Shown: positions 16,746 to 23,834 of the stretch, piece by piece
Numbering within the stretch: the stretch's first letter is position 1
Layout: each line of letters starts with the position of its first letter
DNA from: Clostridium grantii DSM 8605
Lineage (GTDB): Bacteria; Bacillota; Clostridia; Clostridiales; Clostridiaceae
NCBI RefSeq assembly: GCF_900129965.1
Contig: NZ_FQXM01000006.1
Coordinates: 186,001 to 250,000 of the forward strand
Length of the DNA: 64,000 nucleotides
Direction of reading: 5' to 3'
Made by a program: the position numbers and the translations under genes
The notes under the pieces: model-generated
What the model saw: only the letters and a program-made list of their open reading frames with translations
Told to the model about the DNA's origin: nothing
Database searches by the model: none

Positions 16746-17815
16746 TATTTAGCACCCCCTATAATCTCTTTTACTTTTTCTAATATATCTTCTGGGTGAG
16801 GAACCATACCACCTGATCTTCCATAAAAATTCACTGGCTTTCTTCCTTCAACACACAATCTAACATCTTCCACCATTTGACCACAGCTCATTTCTACTGA
16901 TAAATATCCATGATTTGTTTTATCTATAGTTTTCTCAAAAGCTTCTGCGGGGAATGGCCATAAAGTTATAGGTCTTACAACCCCTACTTTTATTCCTTCT
17001 GCTTCTGCAAGTCTTACTACATTTTTGCATATTCTTGATGTAGTTCCATAAGCTACCATGACTAAATCATTTTCTCTATCACAACTAAATAATTCATATT
17101 TAACTTCATTTTCTTTTATTGCTTTAAATTTTTCTTGAAGTTTAATATTATGATCTTCTAATTGCTCTGGTTTTAAGAATAAAGAGTTTATAACATTGTG
17201 TTTCTTTCTTCCATTAAGTCCTGAAGATGCCCAAGGTTTATCTGGAAGCTCTCTTTTAACTCTTTCTTTAAATTCAACCGGCTCCATCATTTGGCCAAGC
17301 ATTCCATCTCCCATTATCATACAAGGAGTTCTATAAATATCTGCTACATCAAAAGCTTCTTGAATCAAATCTACCATTTCTTGAATGGATGCTGGTGCAA
17401 AAACTGGCATATTAAAATCCCCATGTGCTCCTCCTTTTGTAGCTTGGAAATAATCTGATTGAGCTGGTTGAATACTTCCTAGTCCTGGTCCACCTCTAAC
17501 AATATTAACAATAACACAAGGTAACTCTGCTCCCGCAATATATGAAATCCCTTCTGCTTTTAAACTAATTCCTGGACTTGAAGAGGATGTCATAACTCTA
17601 ACCCCAGCCCCCGCTGCTCCATAAACCATATTAATAGCTGAAACTTCACTTTCTGCTTGTAAAAATACTCTTCCTATTTTAGTCATTTTTCTTGATAAAT
17701 ATGCTGCCACCTCAGTTTGAGGAGTAATTGGATAACCAAAGAAACATTGACAATTTGCTCTTATAGCTGCTTCGCCAATAGCTTCATTTCCTTTCATAAG
17801 AACCTTTTCACTCAT
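16745..17815 (-). CDS. vorB: 2-oxoacid:ferredoxin oxidoreductase, alpha subunit (VorB type)
   Basis: Alpha subunit, 356 residues. LMKGNEAIGEAAIRANCQ, FFGYPITPQTEV and MTSSSSPGISLK near the N-terminus form the pyrimidine-binding part typical of VorB, followed by RGGPGLGSIQPAQSDYFQ. The C-terminal third carries the second transketolase-like domain. With the beta, gamma and ferredoxin subunits it would oxidise 2-ketoisovalerate or related acids to acyl-CoA and CO2. Ptb-Buk, encoded 14 kb away, could convert such acyl-CoA to ATP; this link is inference. Confidence 0.92.
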   Translation of the reverse strand: MSEKVLMKGNEAIGEAAIRANCQCFFGYPITPQTEVAAYLSRKMTKIGRVFLQAESEVSAINMVYGAAGAGVRVMTSSSSPGISLKAEGISYIAGAELPCVIVNIVRGGPGLGSIQPAQSDYFQATKGGAHGDFNMPVFAPASIQEMVDLIQEAFDVADIYRTPCMIMGDGMLGQMMEPVEFKERVKRELPDKPWASSGLNGRKKHNVINSLFLKPEQLEDHNIKLQEKFKAIKENEVKYELFSCDRENDLVMVAYGTTSRICKNVVRLAEAEGIKVGVVRPITLWPFPAEAFEKTIDKTNHGYLSVEMSCGQMVEDVRLCVEGRKPVNFYGRSGGMVPHPEDILEKVKEIIGGAK

Positions 17816-17833
17816 ATATTTGCTCCCCCTTTA

Positions 17834-18043
17834 TTATTTTTCAACGGTTATAACACAATCCGGACAAATTTTGCCACAAGAAGCACATCCTATGCACTCT
17901 TTCATTTTATCTTCTGTTACTGTAGCTGGATGATATCCTTTTAAGTTAAAACCTTCTGAAAATGTGATGATTTTTTTAGGACAAGCTACTATACAATGTC
18001 CACAACCCTTACACCTATCCTCTTTAAAAGTTACTCTTGCCAT
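17834..18043 (-). CDS. 2-oxoacid:ferredoxin oxidoreductase, delta (2[4Fe-4S]) subunit
   Basis: A 69-residue ferredoxin-like protein with two CxxCxxCxxxCP clusters (CKGCGHCIVACP and CIGCASCGKICP), which carries electrons from the catalytic subunits to free ferredoxin. It is 18 bases upstream of the alpha subunit and 28 bases after the P-loop ATPase gene, all in one operon. Confidence 0.92.
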   Translation of the reverse strand: MARVTFKEDRCKGCGHCIVACPKKIITFSEGFNLKGYHPATVTEDKMKECIGCASCGKICPDCVITVEK

Positions 18044-18071
18044 ATTACCCCTCCTTAAATTATTGTTATAT

Positions 18072-18734
18072 TTATTCCCAAGGTTTTTTCATAAAAATAT
18101 CTACTGCATATATTTCCCCTTGAATTTTATCTTTAACATCATTTACTAAATCTTTTCTAACTACTGTATATTTATAAGGTAACCCAATTTCCTTAGATAA
18201 ATCTGAAACTATTTTGTCCCCTTTTATAATATGTTGTGGTAAAGTTTCATAAGACAAATTTGTATTTGAAATCAAACTTGTTACTTTTAATCTAGAGGCT
18301 CTTTCAATTTCATTTAAATATTCTTGAACTCCCTGTGCATCTGAAGTTTCTGGTCTATTATTATTTATAACAAAGTACATCTCATAATCCTCATTTTTTA
18401 GGAACCTATTATATTGTCCTAAAACCACTGAACCCACATCATCTCCGCCTACGTCAATAATAACTTCATAAGATTTATCGTTGAAAATCGCATTAATCTC
18501 TCCAGTTACAACCATCAATTCAACGTTTACATACTCAGGGTTTGAACTTATAAGCCTTATCCCTTTTTCCTGAAACAATTTATTTAATTCTCGAACACAA
18601 AAATATGGATTTACTATGTCAAGATCTACAATTGCAACTTTTTTGCCACTAGCGGCTAAATTCAATGCGGTATTTATGGCAATTTCCGTTTTACCGCTGC
18701 CAAAGTGACCTGTAAAAATTTTTATTCTGCTCAC
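18072..18734 (-). CDS. P-loop (MinD/ParA-like) ATPase leading the oxidoreductase operon
   Basis: A 220-residue soluble protein with a Walker A loop GHFGSGKTE (residues 9-17), a VDLDIVNPYF segment (about 39-48) and IIDVGGDD (about 90-97), the layout of SIMIBI-class ATPases such as MinD and CooC-like maturation factors. No metal-binding cysteine pair is visible. It is the first gene of the operon for the four-subunit ferredoxin oxidoreductase. A role in assembling or controlling that enzyme is plausible but unproven. The ribosome binding site is a modest AGGTG before ATG 18734. Confidence 0.8.
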   Translation of the reverse strand: MSRIKIFTGHFGSGKTEIAINTALNLAASGKKVAIVDLDIVNPYFCVRELNKLFQEKGIRLISSNPEYVNVELMVVTGEINAIFNDKSYEVIIDVGGDDVGSVVLGQYNRFLKNEDYEMYFVINNNRPETSDAQGVQEYLNEIERASRLKVTSLISNTNLSYETLPQHIIKGDKIVSDLSKEIGLPYKYTVVRKDLVNDVKDKIQGEIYAVDIFMKKPWE

Positions 18735-18758
18735 TTAATCACCTGGTTTCTTTAAATA

Positions 18759-18831
18759 TTTTGCTATCAATTAACGTTTACATTACTATTTTACAACTTT
18801 TTTGCTATAAAATAAAGAGTTTTTTTGCTAT
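18759..18831 (-). promoter_or_regulatory. Promoter with three TTTTGCTAT repeats before the oxidoreductase operon
   Basis: On the minus strand TTTATT (18811-18816), 17 bases and TAAAAT (18788-18793) form a possible promoter. The nonamer TTTTGCTAT occurs on the plus strand at 18759-18767, 18800-18808 and 18823-18831, that is before, inside and after the promoter, with a variant near 18864. The repeats could be operators. Confidence 0.4.
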
Positions 18832-18892
18832 TTTTGAATATTTAATCAACTTTTTTTTATTTTTTTGCTTTTTTGAATTCAATAAAATCACA

Positions 18893-18936
18893 TAAAAAAA
18901 AGCCTTGATAAGATTATTCTATATCTTATCAAGGCT
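18893..18936 (-). terminator. Terminator after the tRNA-Sec gene
   Basis: AGCCTTGATAAGAT and ATCTTATCAAGGCT form a long stem followed on the minus strand by TTTTTTTAT. It ends the selA-selB-selC transcript about 14 bases past the tRNA. Confidence 0.85.
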
Positions 18937-18949
18937 GGAAGACTTATTT

Positions 18950-19046
18950 TGGCGGGAATATGTGGGAATCGAACCCACCCAGGATGCTATTAACACCCCA
19001 ACACAGTTTTGAAGACTGGCAGGCACACCAGAACCTATCTACTCCC
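18950..19046 (-). tRNA. selC: tRNA-Sec (anticodon TCA)
   Basis: A 97-base tRNA with encoded CCA end (18950-18952). The 5' acceptor strand GGGAGTA pairs with TATTCCC, the anticodon arm CAGTCTTCAAAACTG carries TCA, the extra arm is very long, and the T arm is GTGGG-TTCGATT-CCCAC. Its length and long variable arm are those of selenocysteine tRNA, which reads UGA together with SelB. It lies about 55 bases after selB in the same direction. Confidence 0.95.
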
Positions 19047-19101
19047 TTAAGCAACTACATTTTATAATACACTTAAACATTTGTCAATATTCCCTCTAAA
19101 A

Positions 19102-21009
19102 TCATATCAGTTTTCGTATATTTTCATCTCTTTTTGTCACTTTTACTTCATCCAAATGTTCTAGAAACGCCATAGAATATTGTCTTGATGTATTTAATTC
19201 TTCTTTTGCATGGGATAAAGTAATCTGTCCATGTTCTTTTATAAAATTAATAATTTTATCTTTTGCTAATTCATAATTTTCTTTAGAAAATATTATATCT
19301 TGAGATATTTTTATTAATTCACCAGTCTTAATAAGTAATTCAAATACCTTTTTATATTCTAAATCATCTTCCTTTCCTTCCGTTATTGCTTTGAATTTTG
19401 GGGGTGAAAATTTACCCTCTTTTATTTTACTAAGCAACTCATTTTTTATCCTAATCTGTTTTTCATTAAAAGTTATTTCAAAACCTATTTTGGAAATATA
19501 ATTACCTTTAACTTCTAGCATTTCATTGTTTACTAGTAATTGTAACACTTCATTATATAATTTGCTTTTTAATGATTTAGAGAATATTTTAGTTTTAAAT
19601 TCTTCTTTTGATATTCCTTCTTCAAGTGGATATTTCCTATGATAATCCTTTAATATTTTATTAATATCATCTTCTAATCCTCTAAAATATCTTACATGTA
19701 TATAATTTGATTTTCCGCTTTGTTCTAATTTATAAATCCTTGCTTTATTTTCAAGCTCAATTAAAACCTCTTCTATGTTCTCAATATTTCTACCAATTTT
19801 CTTTGTGATTTCATCTTTACTCGGAAAATTAGGGCTCAACTCCTCTATTATATGCCCAATAATCTCCTCTACGCTTCCTTCACCCTTTGTTTTTAAGTTA
19901 TCAATATATGTTTTATTAAATCGCTTTGCTTTTTCTGCTTTAGGGTCAATTATAGTTCCTCCTCCAATTGTATACATTGGAGAATAGTTTCTTATAATAA
20001 ATTTATCTCCCATTTGAAGTGCCGCCATTTTTTCTAGCTTAATTTGAACAAAAGCTGATTCTCCCGGTTTTAATTCTTCTTTTTCTAAAAGAACTATTCT
20101 TCCTATTATTTCAGAGCTTCCAGAGTAAAATCTAACCCTTTGTCTATTCTTAAGTGCTGTTTTTACACTTTTTAAATACATTAATTTGGAGTCCATTATA
20201 TATGATGGTTCCATTACATTAGGTATGGATACTATATCCCCTCTTTGAATATCTTCTTTTTTTACATTCATTAAATTAATTGCACAACGTTGCGCTGCTT
20301 CCGCTTTTTCCGCTGTTTCTCCATGTATTTGTATCCCTCTTACTTTTGTTTTTATTCCACTGGGGTAAATCATTAATTCATCATTAATTTTAATGGTTCC
20401 ACTTAAAACAGTACCTGTTACTACCGTTCCAAAACCTGAAACAGAAAAAATTCTATCAATAGGAAGTCTAAAATGTCCATATTTATCTTTTTCTTTTGTT
20501 TCATCTACAATCTTATCTAAGAAGTTTATCAAATTATCTAATCCTTCTTTATTTTTAGAAGAAACAGGAATTATTGGTGCATTTTTTAAAAAAGTATCCT
20601 TAGTAGCTTCTTTAACATCATTTTCAATCATAGTAAGCCATTCATCATCAACTAAGTCCTTTTTAGTAATTACGATTATTCCTTTTTTTACTCCTAAAAG
20701 CTGAAGTATTTCTAGATGCTCTTTTGTCTGAGGCATTATTCCTTCGTCAGCTGCAACAACTAATGCAACAATATCAATACCCATAGCTCCTGCAAGCATA
20801 TTTTTTATAAATTTTTCATGTCCAGGTACATCAATTATTCCAGCTCTCTTACCTGAAGGAAGGTCAAAATAAGTAAATCCTAAATTTATAGAAATACCTC
20901 TTTTTTTCTCTTCTGCTAAAGTATCTGTTTCTCTTCCTGTTAAAGCTTTTATAAGTTGAGTTTTACCATGATCTATATGTCCAGCAGTTCCTATAATTAT
21001 ATGCTTCAT
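19102..21009 (-). CDS. selB: Selenocysteine-specific elongation factor
   Basis: GTPase that carries Sec-tRNA to UGA codons marked by a SECIS hairpin, 635 residues. The EF-Tu-like N-terminal half shows GTAGHIDHGKTQLIKAL (G1), DVPGHEKFIKNM (G3) and ITKKDLVD (G4). The C-terminal half (about 370-635) contains winged-helix domains that bind the SECIS RNA; the last one includes ITLSHAKEELNTSRQYSMAFLEHLD. The gene starts 5 bases after selA, so both are co-transcribed, and selC follows. Confidence 0.97.
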   Translation of the reverse strand: MKHIIIGTAGHIDHGKTQLIKALTGRETDTLAEEKKRGISINLGFTYFDLPSGKRAGIIDVPGHEKFIKNMLAGAMGIDIVALVVAADEGIMPQTKEHLEILQLLGVKKGIIVITKKDLVDDEWLTMIENDVKEATKDTFLKNAPIIPVSSKNKEGLDNLINFLDKIVDETKEKDKYGHFRLPIDRIFSVSGFGTVVTGTVLSGTIKINDELMIYPSGIKTKVRGIQIHGETAEKAEAAQRCAINLMNVKKEDIQRGDIVSIPNVMEPSYIMDSKLMYLKSVKTALKNRQRVRFYSGSSEIIGRIVLLEKEELKPGESAFVQIKLEKMAALQMGDKFIIRNYSPMYTIGGGTIIDPKAEKAKRFNKTYIDNLKTKGEGSVEEIIGHIIEELSPNFPSKDEITKKIGRNIENIEEVLIELENKARIYKLEQSGKSNYIHVRYFRGLEDDINKILKDYHRKYPLEEGISKEEFKTKIFSKSLKSKLYNEVLQLLVNNEMLEVKGNYISKIGFEITFNEKQIRIKNELLSKIKEGKFSPPKFKAITEGKEDDLEYKKVFELLIKTGELIKISQDIIFSKENYELAKDKIINFIKEHGQITLSHAKEELNTSRQYSMAFLEHLDEVKVTKRDENIRKLI

Positions 21010-21014
21010 ATATC

Positions 21015-22406
21015 TTACTCTCTTTCTTCTATTAGTTTAAATATATCCACTATTGTATCAAACTCTTCATCCAATATAGTTCGTAAATCCATAATAAACT
21101 CATCATTATTTACCCTACCAATTAAAGCCACATCATTTTCTCTCATAAGTTTCTCCATCCTAGATGTTGAAATATTATTTGATTTAACTTTAATAACATA
21201 AGAAGGTATTGTTTCAGTAGGAAGTGACCCTCCTCCAACTTTAGCATATCCAGTATCCACTTTAAAACTAAAGCTATTTAAATTGTTTCTCAATCGTCGC
21301 ACTAATTTTTGAGCTCTTTTTTTATGAATTTCTTTGTCTGATAACATCATATAAAGAGTTGGAATTTTTTCTACAGCTTCTTCTTCTGACAAGTATAATC
21401 TTAAGGTAGCTTCTATTGCCGCAATAGTCATTTTTCCAACTCTCAAAGCCCTTGTTAGTTGGTTTTTCTTTATTTTGTCAATATATTTTTTCTTTCCTAT
21501 AATGATACCTGCTTGAGGCCCTCCAAACATTTTATCACCACTAAAAGTAATAACATCTATTTTCTTATTTACACTTTCCTGAACTGTTGGCTCATAAATA
21601 AATCCATACTTTCTAAAATCAATTAAAACTCCACTACCCAAATCCTCAATAACAGGTATATTGTGCTTTTCACCAAGTTTTTGTAGTTCTTCTCCATCCA
21701 CCTCTTCAGTAAAACCAAGAATTTTATAATTTGATGTATGAATTTTCATAAGAACGCCTGTATTTTCATTAATATTATCCTCATAATCATATAAATGAGT
21801 TTTATTTGTTGTTCCTACTTCTACCAAAACAGCCCCACTAAATTTCATAACATCAGGTACTCTAAAAGAGCCCCCAATTTCTACTAGCTGCCCTCTTGAA
21901 ACAATAGCCTCTTTACCATTACATAAAGTATTCAATACCAACATAACCGCGGCCGCATTATTATTTACAACTAAGGCTGCTTCAGCACCAGTTATTTTTG
22001 TGATTAAATATTCAAGATGCGAATATCTGCTACCTCTTTTTCCTTCCTCAATATCATATTCTAGATTACTATAATTCCTTATGACGCTCATAACATTTTC
22101 AGCTGCCTCTTTGCTTAAAAGTGACCTACCTAAATTCGTATGAACTATTATTCCTGATGCATTAATCACTCTTCTTAAGTGATTTTTAGATTTTAATTTT
22201 ATCCTTTTCTCAAAATCTCGTAAAATTTCTTGTATATTCAATTCATCAATCTTATCCGTAAGTATATTTTCTCTACATGTATCAATAGCTTCTCTTAAAG
22301 CCTCTACTACCAATGTTCTGTTAGTAGTTTCTATATATTTGATTACATTCTCTTCTTTTAATAAATAGTCCATTTTGGGAAGGGCTTTCAATAATTCCTT
22401 TTTCAT
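21015..22406 (-). CDS. selA: L-seryl-tRNA(Sec) selenium transferase
   Basis: PLP enzyme that turns seryl-tRNA(Sec) into selenocysteyl-tRNA using selenophosphate, 463 residues (normal). The N-terminal helical tRNA-binding part is followed by NASGIIVHTNLGRS, then VVNNNAAAVMLVLNTL, and the PLP lysine in FSGDKMFGGPQAG (about residue 290). It is the first gene of the selA-selB-selC run and diverges from a LysR-type regulator. The selenophosphate synthetase gene selD is not in this window. Confidence 0.97.
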   Translation of the reverse strand: MKKELLKALPKMDYLLKEENVIKYIETTNRTLVVEALREAIDTCRENILTDKIDELNIQEILRDFEKRIKLKSKNHLRRVINASGIIVHTNLGRSLLSKEAAENVMSVIRNYSNLEYDIEEGKRGSRYSHLEYLITKITGAEAALVVNNNAAAVMLVLNTLCNGKEAIVSRGQLVEIGGSFRVPDVMKFSGAVLVEVGTTNKTHLYDYEDNINENTGVLMKIHTSNYKILGFTEEVDGEELQKLGEKHNIPVIEDLGSGVLIDFRKYGFIYEPTVQESVNKKIDVITFSGDKMFGGPQAGIIIGKKKYIDKIKKNQLTRALRVGKMTIAAIEATLRLYLSEEEAVEKIPTLYMMLSDKEIHKKRAQKLVRRLRNNLNSFSFKVDTGYAKVGGGSLPTETIPSYVIKVKSNNISTSRMEKLMRENDVALIGRVNNDEFIMDLRTILDEEFDTIVDIFKLIEERE

Positions 22407-22532
22407 ATTATCACCTATCTAATAAATTATTATTGATTTTCAACTCATATCATTCTACTTTATTCTACAATAACCATATAATAAAGTCCATAAATCAAGC
22501 TAAATTCTGAAGAATAGAAAATTCCCTACTTC

Positions 22533-22561
22533 TTGCTTTCATTCTATGATTACTGTAATAT
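22533..22561 (+). promoter_or_regulatory. Promoter of the LysR-type regulator
   Basis: TTGCTT (22533-22538), 17 bases and TAATAT (22556-22561), about 35 bases before the ATG at 22597. The 190-base divergent region with selA also holds TTCTGAAGAA (22506-22515), a short palindrome that could be part of a regulator site. Confidence 0.45.
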
Positions 22562-22596
22562 TAATTATATTCTACTATTGAAAAAGGGGTCTCAAC

Positions 22597-23496
22597 ATGG
22601 ATTTTAAACAACTAACTTCATTTATTGAAATCGTCAATTTAAAAAGTTTTTCTAAAGCATCTAAAAAACTTTTTCTAACTCAACCTACTGTTACAAATCA
22701 TATTCAAAAATTAGAAGAAGAAATAGGAGTTACTTTGCTCAATAGGTCTGGACGTGAAATAACCCCTACGGAACCTGGTTCCCTTTTTTATAATTACGCT
22801 CAAGAAATGGTTAATATTAAAGATTTTGCAATTTACAAATTAAGTTCATATACATCAAAAATAGAAGGAGCTATTGAAATAAATTCAAGTAGTATACCCG
22901 CTCAATATATCCTGCCATATATAATCAAAGATTTCAAAGCTCTTTACCCTGATGTTTTTTTTAAAATTAATCAAACAGATACAAAAGAAGTTATAAATTC
23001 AATAAAAGATGGCTTTATCAATTTTGGAATTGTAGGTGCTAAATATAATATTAAGAATTTAGAATATACCGAGTTAATGCAAGATAAAATTGTACTAGCA
23101 CTTCCTGCATCTTATGCTACCAACATATCACCTTTCACTACTATAAGCCTAGAAGATCTTTTGAATTTTCCCCTTATTATGCGTGAAGAAGGCTCCGGTT
23201 CCAGATATATGATTGAAAAAGAATTGCTAAAATCAGGAGTAGAAATGAAACAATTAAAAATTATAACAGAATCTACAAATAATGATGCTATAAAGAAAAT
23301 GATTGAGCTAGAAATTGGTGCTAGTTTCATTTCAGAAATAGCCATCAAAAAAGAAATATCCACTGGAAGTATTGTTCCTGTTGAAGTATCGGGAATGAAC
23401 CTTAAGCGAAATTTCTACTTTGTTTGTCATAGCAAAAGATTTTTATCTCCTCTATCAAAAACTTTCAAGGAATTTATAAGTAAAAATACTATATGA
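22597..23496 (+). CDS. LysR-family regulator divergent from selA
   Basis: A 299-residue LysR-type regulator. The N-terminal winged helix (MDFKQLTSFIEIVNLKSFSKASKKLFLTQ in pieces, then PTVTNHIQKLEEEIG) is clear, and the C-terminal two-lobed effector domain covers about residues 90-295. The ATG at 22597 follows AAAAAGGGG. LysR proteins usually act on the divergent promoter, here selA. Selenium-metabolism-associated LysR regulators next to sel genes are known in clostridia, which fits; the effector is unknown. Confidence 0.88.
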   Translation: MDFKQLTSFIEIVNLKSFSKASKKLFLTQPTVTNHIQKLEEEIGVTLLNRSGREITPTEPGSLFYNYAQEMVNIKDFAIYKLSSYTSKIEGAIEINSSSIPAQYILPYIIKDFKALYPDVFFKINQTDTKEVINSIKDGFINFGIVGAKYNIKNLEYTELMQDKIVLALPASYATNISPFTTISLEDLLNFPLIMREEGSGSRYMIEKELLKSGVEMKQLKIITESTNNDAIKKMIELEIGASFISEIAIKKEISTGSIVPVEVSGMNLKRNFYFVCHSKRFLSPLSKTFKEFISKNTI

Positions 23497-23834
23497 TGTT
23501 ACAATTCAAGAAATATATTTGAATAACTATTATGCTATGGCTATAAACCTTATGAGTAACTTGCTCAATTAAACAGTCACCTTAGAGTAAGGTTTTAAAG
23601 ATACCGTTTATATACTTTTTAGCCTTATTTTTAGATATATTTCAACAAATAGTAATTAATCTACAAATATTTTACAAAATGGTTATTTAGCTTTCTCAAA
23701 AGTTTATCTATTCTTATGTTGACTTTGTCCTAAAGGGAGGATATATACTTAAATTATTCAAAGCAAATCAATGTTTTGTGTATAAGTTATTAACATAACT
23801 TTTGATACTACACCAATTTTAAAGGAGGATTATT
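23497..23834. other. Intergenic region before the CutC-like gene
   Basis: No gene seen. It contains a weak hairpin (CCTTA-GAG-TAAGG followed by TTTT, about 23590-23605) that may end the LysR transcript, and the promoter at 23719-23747 for the glycyl radical enzyme. Confidence 0.5.
23719..23747 (+). promoter_or_regulatory. Promoter of the CutC-like gene
   Basis: TTGACT (23719-23724), exactly 17 bases, TATATA (23742-23747). It gives a leader of about 80 bases before the ATG at 23835, which follows AAAGGAGG. Confidence 0.6.
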
